DNA from: Haloactinospora alba | GTDB lineage: Bacteria > Actinomycetota > Actinomycetes > Streptosporangiales > Streptosporangiaceae | Assembly (NCBI RefSeq): GCF_006717075.1 | Contig: NZ_VFQC01000001.1 | Span: forward strand, 1,535,501 to 1,599,500 | Length of the DNA stretch: 64,000 nucleotides | Direction: 5' to 3' | In this document: piece by piece, positions 51,411 through 58,739 of the stretch | Numbering within the stretch: position 1 is the stretch's first letter | How the letters are laid out: every line of letters starts with the position of its first letter | Notes under the pieces: generated by a model | Databases searched by the model: none | What the model was told of the DNA's origin: nothing | The model's input: only the letters and a program-made list of their open reading frames with translations | Program-made: the position numbers and the translations under genes

Positions 51411-52055
51411 TCACTCGGTGGCGATCCCGGCCTCGTGGGCCAGGATGGCCGCTTGGACCCGGTTGGCCAGGTCGAGTCGTGCGAGTATCGCACTGACATG
51501 ACTCTTCACTGTCTCCTCGGAGACGTACAGTTTCCGCGCGATCTCGGCGTTGGACCTTCCGTCACCGACCAGTGCCAGTACGTCCCGTTCCCGAGCACTG
51601 AGCACAGCGAGCCGGTCCTCGTCCGGAGAGACCCTCCGGTTCCGCACGTGCGTTATGACCCGCCGCGTGATCTCGGGGGAGAGGAAAGCCCCGCCGGCCG
51701 CGATGGCGTGCACACCCGACACCAGTTCGTGGGGGGCAGCGGTCTTCAGCAGGAAGCCGTTCGCGCCCTCGTCGAGAGCGCGGGTGACGTACTCGTCCCT
51801 GCCGAACGTGGTCAGCATCGCCACTGCGGTTGCCGGTGACGCTCCCGTGATTCCGGGGATGGCGGTGAGCCCGTCGGTGTCGGGCATCCGGATGTCGACA
51901 AGCGCCACGTCCGGCTGGTACTCGCGGGCCCTGTCGACCGCCTCCCGGCCGGAGTCGGCCTCGGCCGCCACCTCGATGGCGGGGTCGGACGACAGGATGC
52001 TGCCGATGCCCGCACGTATCAGCCTCTCGTCGTCGGCCAGCAGTACCCGGATCAC
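51411..52055 (-). CDS. NarL/FixJ-type response regulator
   Basis: 214 residues. The receiver domain (about 1-120) has the acidic pair in LLADDERLIRAG, the phospho-aspartate in VALVDIRMPDTDG (about residue 54) and the lysine in FLLKTAAP (about 104). The LuxR helix-turn-helix (about 148-208) reads LSARERDVLALVGDGRSNAEIARKL. The GTG start at 52055 overlaps the histidine kinase stop (GTGA), with GGAGGAT just upstream inside the kinase gene, so the two are translationally coupled. Its regulon is not visible; the GNAT gene downstream is a candidate. Confidence 0.93.
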   Translation of the reverse strand: MIRVLLADDERLIRAGIGSILSSDPAIEVAAEADSGREAVDRAREYQPDVALVDIRMPDTDGLTAIPGITGASPATAVAMLTTFGRDEYVTRALDEGANGFLLKTAAPHELVSGVHAIAAGGAFLSPEITRRVITHVRNRRVSPDEDRLAVLSARERDVLALVGDGRSNAEIARKLYVSEETVKSHVSAILARLDLANRVQAAILAHEAGIATE

Positions 52056-53482
52056 TGATCCTCCTCCCCTACCGATCCCAGGCGGACGGTCTCCTTGGTG
52101 GTGAGCTGACCCTGAGTGAAGCACAACCGGTAGGCCTCCGTGCCCGTTCCCGGAAACGCGGCCCGCGTGCGGTAGTACTGGCAGGCGGCATCCGGCGGCT
52201 CACCCTGACGCGGAGGATCGAGCATCTGCGTGTCGGGGAGAGTGTCCTCCACCCTCCGTTGGTCCTCCCCGATACGGAGACGGTGGAACGTGTCGGGTTC
52301 CAGCACCGAGTCGGCGGACACATAACCGTAGTATCCCAGCCACAGCGCTGTCAGAACCGCCACAGCTCCGGCGGGGACAGCGACGCTGGTGGCCAGCGCC
52401 CGGTGGACACGGCGTCGGTGTGTGACGAACTGCCGTCGTACCCCCGATCCCGGAACGGTCGAGCGTGGACCGTCTGTGGCCCGCGGCAGCCGTGCCACCA
52501 CCTCGAACCCGCCGTCGGAGCGTGGCCCCGACCGGACGGTTCCGCCCACGGACCGTAGGTATTCCCCGAGACCGGCAAGACCGCTCCCTCCCGTTGGCCC
52601 TCCGGTGTCTTGCGCGCCCTCGGGAGGAGGGTCGTTACTGACCCGGAGCGTGACACCGTCCCGCGCCTCCCGCTCGGCGTGGAGCGCGACCGCGGCTCCG
52701 GAGGCGTGCTTGTCCGCGTTCGTCAACGCCTCCCTCGCCACTCGGTAGAGCGCGTGTTGCGCGTACTCCGGAAGACCCTCGAGACAGCCGGCTCCCAGCA
52801 TCCGGACACTCATTCCGGCCTCGCGGGCGCTCGCGACCAGCCCGGTGACCGACTGCCGATGTGCTCCGCCGGGCAGCGTCCCGTCCGTGTCCCGAAGGAT
52901 CCCCATGATCTCCTGCAGCCGCTCCATGGCACGGACGGCGTCCTCCCGTAGCTCGCCCGCTTCCCCGCGTAGTTCTTCCTCCCCGGCAGCAGGGGAGACC
53001 TGCATCGAACCGGCACGCACGGCGATGAGGCTGAGCTCGTGCCCCAGAGTGTCGTGCGTCTCCTCGGCGAGCCGGGCGCGCTCCCGTAACCGCTCCCGCT
53101 CTGCGACCACCTCCTGCTCCCGTTCCAGTAGCTCGGCGCGCTCCCACCCAACAGAGGCGGCAGCCGCGCGTTCCCGCAGGTAACGGCCGAGCAGCCACGG
53201 AAGAACCACGAAACAGACCCCGACGGTGCCCTTGGCGAGAGCGAGCGTTACCCCACCCGCGCCGTACAGGGTGGTGAACGGTTGCAACAGCGCGGCGACG
53301 GCGGGCAGCCACGCAGCGGTCCGCGTGTTGAGCCTGCCGAGGGCGTAGGCCAGTGTCCCGAGGACGGGGGTCCATCCCGAGAACACCGACACCTGTCCGG
53401 TACCGGAAACGGACCACCACGTGTCGAGTGCCGCGGCCAACACGAATGCGGTGAGGAGTAGGCCCCGGACCGTGGTACGCAC
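52052..53482 (-). CDS. NarL-type sensor histidine kinase with extracytoplasmic C-terminal tail
   Basis: 476 residues. The N-terminus has four or five helices (about 5-100). A coiled region and the HisKA_3 box follow, with the phospho-histidine in RLAEETHDTLGHELSLIA (about residue 143). The ATPase has ALTNADKHASG (N box) and GGSGLAGLGEYL (G box). Unusually, the protein continues beyond the ATPase with another helix (about 362-388) and about 88 outside residues starting FHRLRIGEDQRRVEDTLP, with one cysteine pair (DAACQYY and RLCF). That start resembles BamE/SmpA-type small domains. The GTG at 53482 is the likely start. It partners the regulator at 51411. Confidence 0.9.
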   Translation of the reverse strand: MRTTVRGLLLTAFVLAAALDTWWSVSGTGQVSVFSGWTPVLGTLAYALGRLNTRTAAWLPAVAALLQPFTTLYGAGGVTLALAKGTVGVCFVVLPWLLGRYLRERAAAASVGWERAELLEREQEVVAERERLRERARLAEETHDTLGHELSLIAVRAGSMQVSPAAGEEELRGEAGELREDAVRAMERLQEIMGILRDTDGTLPGGAHRQSVTGLVASAREAGMSVRMLGAGCLEGLPEYAQHALYRVAREALTNADKHASGAAVALHAEREARDGVTLRVSNDPPPEGAQDTGGPTGGSGLAGLGEYLRSVGGTVRSGPRSDGGFEVVARLPRATDGPRSTVPGSGVRRQFVTHRRRVHRALATSVAVPAGAVAVLTALWLGYYGYVSADSVLEPDTFHRLRIGEDQRRVEDTLPDTQMLDPPRQGEPPDAACQYYRTRAAFPGTGTEAYRLCFTQGQLTTKETVRLGSVGEEDQ

Positions 53483-53623
53483 CGGACCGTCCCGGAGGTT
53501 CGTCGCCCCCTCGGCCCGGTCGTTCCGCTGTCCGTCCCGCTGTCACTCCACTCCATGACGCAGACGCTACAGAGCCCTCCGGGGGAAGAGGTATCACCCG
53601 AAATTGACTTCCGCTCCCTGGCC

Positions 53624-53777
53624 TTAAAGGCCGGGGATTCCTACGGCGGCCACCTGGCCGCTGCGGCGGATTCCTGCTTCGCCGCGCTGTGCCCGAGCGT
53701 GCTCGGGTCTTACCTGCGCTCCACAGGCTGATGCGGCCAGTCCGGCCGCCCGGGATATTCACCGCCGCAGTGGCAGA
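53624..53777 (-). pseudogene. Decayed 3' end of an IS200/IS605-family tnpB
   Basis: Read on the minus strand, ATAAVNI (near 53758-53777) begins the remnant of the TnpB RuvC-III end NAAxNI. After one extra C, the frame shifts to a readable AGLAASACGAQVRPEHARAQ, followed by RGEAGIRRSGQVAAVGIPGL and a TAA stop (53624-53626). This is the conserved C-terminal tail of actinobacterial TnpB. The zinc-finger and the rest of the ORF are missing. The stop lies inside a CCCCGGCC-TTTA-GGCCAGGG hairpin (53611-53636) that is the typical IS605 right end. The element is a dead, truncated relic. Confidence 0.75.
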
Positions 53778-54391
53778 TCCTGGTTTACCACCACCTACGA
53801 AGGGCCAACCGTGGGCGGGGCGGAACGGAGCGCGGACCGGTTTGGCCTTTCGCGTCCTTTGCCGGTGGGGTTCCTGGTCTCCCGACGGGATGTTCTCTGT
53901 GTTCGGTTCCCGTCCCCGTCCCCGTCCCGCGGCAAGTGTCTCGGGGAACGGAAGAGTTCCGCCGGTGTTACCGGCAGCCAGGTTCCTTCTTCCCTGGTCG
54001 TCACGCCGGGGATCGCGACGTTCCGGGTCCCGTCGTTCACCTCGGTTTCCGGGGATGGTCCTGGCGTTCCGGGAGTCAGGAGGACGCGGTGCTCCGCGGG
54101 AGTGCGGCCGCCGGGATAGTCCGCGCCTCCCATGCGTCCGGCTGCGTTGCCCGGTTGTGGGGGCGCGTGTGTGGGGCGAATCCGTTCGTTTCCCGCTCTG
54201 GGAGTAGGGGGAGGAACACTCCCCGCTTCGGAACCCTCCCGGTATCGCGGTTGGTCTGTGGGGAGTTTCGCCGGGGCGAATGGCGTGTCCTGCGCGTGTC
54301 TCCTGACCGGTGGGAAGGTTGGGCGAGATGATCCTACCGTCGCCGCGACAAATGAATCTACGCTGTAAAGGCAAAGGTTCTGGGGAAAATC
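53778..54391. other. Gene-poor flank between the tnpB relic and CorA
   Basis: About 610 bases without a convincing gene. The open frames here on either strand are Arg/Gly/Pro-rich and their apparent starts lack ribosome sites. The last 60 bases before the CorA ATG are less GC-rich (AAATGAATCTACGCTGTAAAGG) and probably hold its promoter. No further transposase fragment was recognised. Confidence 0.45.
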
Positions 54392-55552
54392 ATGCCACAG
54401 TACCGTAAACGGGACTGGCTTCCTGGGCGCCGTACACCACCGGAGATCGCGCCGCACGACGGGGAGGAGATCGTTCCCGAACGGTCCATGGACCCACGTG
54501 CCGGTTCGGAGGTAACGGGCGAGGAAGCCAGTGGACAGGTCATCGACATGGCGATCTATACCGGTGGCCGTCGCAGCGCGACACCCACCGACCTCTCCGG
54601 TGTGAGTGCTCGCGTTCCGGAGGAACCCGGTGCGTTCGTCTGGGTGAGCCTGCTGCGTCCCACGGAATCCCAGATGTCCACCGTGTCGACCGAGTTCGAG
54701 CTCCACGAGCTGGCGGTGGAGGACACGATCGTCGCCCACCAGCGTCCGAAAATCGAGCGTTATAACCAGACCCTGTTCGTCGTACTCAAACCAGCTCGCT
54801 ACCGCGACGACACAGCGCGGGTCCAGTTCGGCGAGATCCACATTTTCCTCGGGCGGCGTTTCGTTTTGACGGTCCGGCACAGCGATGTTCCCCAACCACC
54901 CGCCGTGCGCCAGCGTCTGGAAAGCAAGCCCGACCTGTTGGCGACGGGCCCCGAGTCCGTGCTGTACGCACTCCTGGACACGGTGGTGGACGGTTACGCC
55001 CCGGTCGTCGCGGGTCTGCAGAACGATGTGGACGATGCCGAGAACCGGGTCTTCGAAGGCGCTCCCGAAGCATCACGGCGCATCTACGAACTCTCGCGCG
55101 AGGTGATCGAGTTCCAACGCGCCACCCGGTCCCTGCTGACGATACTCGACCACCTGACCACTGGTAGCGACACCTCCGGTGCGGCAGGGGAGCTGCGACG
55201 TCACCTGCGCGATGTGGCCGACCACGCCACCACTGTCGCCGAACGCGCCGACGGCTTCCGGCAGATGCTGGAAGGGATTCTCACCGTCAACGCCACTCTC
55301 GTGTCCCAGGCGCAGAACGAGGAGATGCGCAGGCTGAGCGAGGCCGGGTACCAGCAGAACGAACAGGTCAAGAAGATTTCCTCCTGGGCGGCCATTCTGT
55401 TCGCTCCCACCCTGGTGGGAACGATTTATGGGATGAATTTCTCCCACATGCCGGAGCTGCGGTGGCCCCTGGGATACCCGTTTTCGCTGGTGCTGATGGC
55501 GGGAGTGTGTATCGCCCTCTATCTCGTTTTCAAACGGAGTAACTGGCTATGA
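54392..55552 (+). CDS. corA: CorA-type magnesium/cobalt transporter
   Basis: 386 residues. A large cytoplasmic N-terminal domain (about 1-320) is followed by the long stalk helix, the selectivity signature YGMNF (about residue 345) and two C-terminal helices. The final basic end KRSNWL sits inside. CorA forms pentamers carrying Mg, Co or Ni ions. The ATG at 54392 has GGGGAAA upstream; the first 40 residues are longer and more polar than in E. coli CorA. No riboswitch is evident in the leader. Confidence 0.93.
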   Translation: MPQYRKRDWLPGRRTPPEIAPHDGEEIVPERSMDPRAGSEVTGEEASGQVIDMAIYTGGRRSATPTDLSGVSARVPEEPGAFVWVSLLRPTESQMSTVSTEFELHELAVEDTIVAHQRPKIERYNQTLFVVLKPARYRDDTARVQFGEIHIFLGRRFVLTVRHSDVPQPPAVRQRLESKPDLLATGPESVLYALLDTVVDGYAPVVAGLQNDVDDAENRVFEGAPEASRRIYELSREVIEFQRATRSLLTILDHLTTGSDTSGAAGELRRHLRDVADHATTVAERADGFRQMLEGILTVNATLVSQAQNEEMRRLSEAGYQQNEQVKKISSWAAILFAPTLVGTIYGMNFSHMPELRWPLGYPFSLVLMAGVCIALYLVFKRSNWL

Positions 55553-55640
55553 ACATCACCCCCGAACACTCCACAGGTGATGCCATCCGTTTGTTCGTAC
55601 GGTTATGATTCCAGCGTCATGCGTAACGGGTGGGAGTGGT

Positions 55641-56648
55641 ATGCACAGTGAAGAGGCCGGCCGTACGGAGCTGCTGCGGTTGCTGATCGGGCCGTGGCTG
55701 GGGAAAGCGCTGGCGGCCGCCGTTAGGATCGGCCTTCCGGACCGCCTCGGCGAGGAGCCGGTGGAGCACGCCGACCTTGCCGCCGAGCTCTCGGTACGGC
55801 CCGACCCACTGTGGCGCCTGTTGCGTCTGCTCGCCGCGCTTGGCGTCGTACGTACACGCTGGGACGGAACCACGATCACCGGGATGGGGAAGCTGTTGCG
55901 CGCCGACCACCCGTCCTCGCTCCGCGATCTCGTGCTGTTCTATGACGACCCACTCGTCACCGAGGCGTGGGCGGTTCTCGAGGAGAGTGTGCGCACCGGG
56001 GACACCGCCTTCCGGATCGCACACGGCGACAGCGTCTACGAGCACCTGGCCCGTTGTCCGCAGCGCCAGGACACGTTCGACGCGGCCATGGCCGCGTCGA
56101 ACGTGGCGACGGACGGGATCGCGGATGCCTACGATTTCTCCTCGGTCCGGTGCCTCGTTGACGTGGGCGGTGGTGACGGGACGCTGCTGGCGGCGGTTCT
56201 CTCGGCCCATCCACACCTGCACGGTGTGCTGTACGAACGTCCCGACACCGCACGTGTGGCAGAGGAGAAGCTGGCGGACCACGTGGCAGCTCAGCGGTGC
56301 ACTGTCACCTCAGGGGATTTCCTGGAGGAGGTGCCCGCGGGCGGGGATGTCTACCTGCTGTGCCGTGTCCTGCACAACTGGGGGGATACGTCCTGTCGGC
56401 AGCTGCTCTCCCGGTGCCGGGAGGCGATGGGCGAGAGGAGCCGACTGCTGATCGTGGAGCGGGTTATTCCGGAAAGCGGCGATTCCAGCTTGGCACTGGC
56501 GTTCGACATGCACATGATGGTGATGACCGGTGGCCGGGAACGTACCGAGGGCGAGTACGAGACGGTTCTGCGCGCCGCGGGACTGCGCGCGGTGGAGATG
56601 CGCCAGTTGCCTCTGGCGATGCGGATGGTGGTCGCAACCCCTCTGTAG
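55641..56648 (+). CDS. SAM-dependent O-methyltransferase (acetylserotonin/COMT-type)
   Basis: 335 residues. The N-terminal helical dimerisation domain (about 1-115) has LIGPWLGKALAAAVRIGLPDRLGE. The SAM domain shows DVGGGDGTLLAAVLSAHP, GDFLEEVP, the catalytic-histidine motif LCRVLHNWGD and RLLIVERVIPE. Enzymes of this group methylate hydroxyls of polyketides, carminomycin-type compounds or phenolic acids. No biosynthetic cluster surrounds it, so the substrate is open. The ATG at 55641 follows GGGAG. Confidence 0.9.
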   Translation: MHSEEAGRTELLRLLIGPWLGKALAAAVRIGLPDRLGEEPVEHADLAAELSVRPDPLWRLLRLLAALGVVRTRWDGTTITGMGKLLRADHPSSLRDLVLFYDDPLVTEAWAVLEESVRTGDTAFRIAHGDSVYEHLARCPQRQDTFDAAMAASNVATDGIADAYDFSSVRCLVDVGGGDGTLLAAVLSAHPHLHGVLYERPDTARVAEEKLADHVAAQRCTVTSGDFLEEVPAGGDVYLLCRVLHNWGDTSCRQLLSRCREAMGERSRLLIVERVIPESGDSSLALAFDMHMMVMTGGRERTEGEYETVLRAAGLRAVEMRQLPLAMRMVVATPL

Positions 56649-57592
56649 TCGAACGAGGACCGGTGCGGCGGGAGCGGTTCCGGTAACCACAGATTCCAGG
56701 AGCAATTTCACGAAAAGTCCCACACGCATGAGCCTGAGCCGCTAGTATCCGACGCGCAGAGGTGATCGTGAAGTTACGTGAGGTTGGGAAACGCTCCGTG
56801 CGCAAGAAGTAACGGGTTCCCCCGCCTGCAGGTGAGGGCTTTCATCCCCCGGGGTGGAGACCTGCCGTTACCAGCACCAGCCACCACAGAGGGAGGTGCC
56901 CCGGTGGCTCCGTTCCGCGTAGGACAGCAGACCTACTCCGGCGTGCTTCCCCAACGCCGGGTACTGGGATCCGTGCCCGCGGCGCCCCACCGCACCCGGT
57001 GGGGACCCCTCTCCGGAAACAGGGACGGGACGGGGCGTGAACGATGAAACCCGTTCCGTCACGTTCGGGCTGTCACCAGGAGGGTCTCCTGGTGGGACAG
57101 GCGTTGCAGGACCACCGGTCCAGTCCGGGGCCAGCCCCGTCCCGGACCGGTGGTCTCGTCCCGTACCGCGGTCGGCGACACCGGCTTTCCTGCGCCGCCT
57201 TCCCGGCCGGCGACACGGTTGGGGCGGGGAACGAAGCGGGGCGCCGTCGTGGACTCCTCTGCGGCGCGGCCGCGGGAACGGGCGGCCCTTCCCGTGGGCC
57301 GGGCTGCGCGACCCGGCCGAGCGGGCACCACGAGCGCCCGGGTCCCCTCTGGCCCCGGGCGCTGTGTCCGTCGCGGCGGAGCAAGGCCCGTGCCGTGCGT
57401 TTCCCAGCGCGCAGCCCGTGGCGAGCAGTGCGGTCACGGCGTTGGTGGTGCCCCGAGCGCCGTCTGCGGACCAACGGTAGGCGCGAAGTCCTCACCACCA
57501 GCGGGACGGGAGCCCCCAGCACTACTGGCGGGTGGCAGCTCGGGAAGACGGCAGGCATTTCCTGAACGGTCGTATTGGAGGGGCGGCACCGC
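56649..57592. other. Long gene-poor stretch between methyltransferase and STAS genes
   Basis: About 940 bases. The longest frames are rich in Arg, Pro, Gly and Ser, have unusual starts and match no family; none is called. Around 56800-56850 lies an imperfect CCCCCGCC/GGTGAGGG hairpin flanked by AAAG and ATCC, somewhat like IS605-type ends, but no TnpB tail can be read there. The last bases before the STAS GTG carry GGAGGGG (57577-57583). Confidence 0.45.
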
Positions 57593-57967
57593 GTGTCCGG
57601 AGGAGAATGGGAACGTTTCCCGTGTACGGGAGCCGTCGTGGTTCCCGTACACGGGGAGATCGACATCGCCACTGCTACCGCGATGCGGGACAGGATTCTC
57701 CACGCCGCTGGACGGTCCGGGTGTGCGTGTGTGCTCGTGGACCTGTCCGGTGTCACCTTCCTGGACGCTAGCGGTGTACGGGAACTGATGGTGGTGTACC
57801 GCAGCCTGACCCGTGAGGGGCGGCATATGGTGCTGGCCGAACCGTCGTCCACAGCGCAGCGGATTCTGGACGCGCTGAGGTTGCAGGAGGTGCTCGAGAT
57901 CTACCCGATGGTGGATATGGCCCTCGCGCACCCGCGTCAGGGATGTCCGGACTCGGGTCGGGTCTGA
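57593..57967 (+). CDS. STAS-domain anti-sigma factor antagonist
   Basis: 124 residues, a single STAS domain. It has VVVPVHGEIDIATATAMRDRI and the conserved phospho-site region LVDLSGVTFLDASGVREL, in which the serine of DASG is the phosphorylation site. Such proteins bind a partner-switching anti-sigma kinase and release a stress or sporulation sigma factor. No kinase or sigma gene is adjacent. The GTG at 57593 follows GGAGGGG; a TTG at 57575 overlaps that site and is less likely. Confidence 0.85.
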   Translation: MSGGEWERFPCTGAVVVPVHGEIDIATATAMRDRILHAAGRSGCACVLVDLSGVTFLDASGVRELMVVYRSLTREGRHMVLAEPSSTAQRILDALRLQEVLEIYPMVDMALAHPRQGCPDSGRV

Positions 57968-58015
57968 CCCGTTCGTGGGCTTTCGCTCCGGATTCGGGCG
58001 AACAGAGCGGTGCAG

Positions 58016-58046
58016 TTGACCTCAAGTAAGGTTGATGTTCTAGCTT
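58016..58046 (+). promoter_or_regulatory. MerR/SoxR-like promoter with 19-bp spacer
   Basis: TTGACC (58016-58021) and TAGCTT (58041-58046) are separated by 19 bases, the long spacer of promoters activated by MerR proteins. The spacer holds an imperfect dyad: ACCTCAA (58019-58025) against TTGATGT (58032-58038), near the SoxR consensus CCTCAAG-CTTGAGG. The NTF2-fold gene starts 7 nt after the -10, possibly leaderless. No soxR gene is in the window. Confidence 0.6.
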
Positions 58047-58052
58047 CGGCGT

Positions 58053-58487
58053 ATGAACACCGTGACAAGCACCCCTTCCGAAGGGGACCAGACAGCCATC
58101 CGTGAACTGGTGTCACAGGCCCAGGAGTGGCAGAACACCCCGGAACACCTGCTTTCCCTGCATACTCCCGATGTCGTGATCGTGAACCTGGCCGGACGGC
58201 GGGTACTCGGCCGTGAGGCCTACGGCGAGGCGATGTCAGCCGCCCTGGCCTCTCCGCTCCGCGAGGTTCGGACCCGGGTGGAGGTCGTTGACATCCGCCT
58301 CCTGACACGGGACACCGCCGTGGTCAGCTGCGTCAAGACGGTCCATGACGGTCGCAGTGGTACGGACGGCTCGGAGGCGCTGCCAGGGGCGGGAGCGCTC
58401 ACCTACACGGTGGTGCGAACCGGGGGAGCATGGCGCATCGCCCTCGCCCAGACGACACCGATCGGCTCGCCTGCGGCTCACAGCTGA
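58053..58487 (+). CDS. NTF2-fold protein of the SgcJ/DUF4440 type
   Basis: 144 residues. The NTF2 pattern shows a long first helix AIRELVSQAQEWQNTPEHLLSLHTPDVVIVNLAGRR-like, then GREAYGEAMS and strands ending GGAWRIALAQTTPIG. Members include SgcJ-like and ketosteroid-isomerase-like proteins with diverse or unknown roles. The MerR-type promoter directly before it suggests induction by oxidants, redox-cycling compounds or a metal. It converges with the acyl-CoA synthetase gene; the 250 bases in between hold nothing I can name. Confidence 0.82.
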   Translation: MNTVTSTPSEGDQTAIRELVSQAQEWQNTPEHLLSLHTPDVVIVNLAGRRVLGREAYGEAMSAALASPLREVRTRVEVVDIRLLTRDTAVVSCVKTVHDGRSGTDGSEALPGAGALTYTVVRTGGAWRIALAQTTPIGSPAAHS

Positions 58488-58739
58488 CCCGTCCCCGTCC
58501 GAACGCCGCCCGTGAGCCGCCGACCACAGTCCTGCTGCGTTCGCATGTCCCGGAAGGAGCCGGGCCGCGTGGCCCTCCCCGGTCCGGCCGCTCCTGGCTC
58601 GGGGCCGCCGGGAGAGCAGGGAAAGGCCTGGCGCGGTTGGGCAGGGACACGTCACGCCGGTGACCGACGGGAGGCGCGTCCACTGCTCGTCGTTACCTTC
58701 CGGAGGGCGATATGACCCGCGTCCTGGTGGCTGCGTTCG

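Noticed and set aside
53795-54895. A 366-codon minus-strand frame near the CorA gene.
   Set aside because: It overlaps the 5' part of CorA in antisense and shows no domain; the remainder lies in the relic flank.
56780-56812. A possible transposase tail KLREVGKRSVRKK ahead of an imperfect hairpin.
   Set aside because: The open stretch is under 25 codons after a stop and does not match the TnpB tail that can be read at 53624-53777. Coincidence cannot be excluded.
57037-57480. A 147-codon plus-strand frame in the long gap.
   Set aside because: Pro/Arg/Ser-rich, no ribosome site of normal spacing, no recognisable family.
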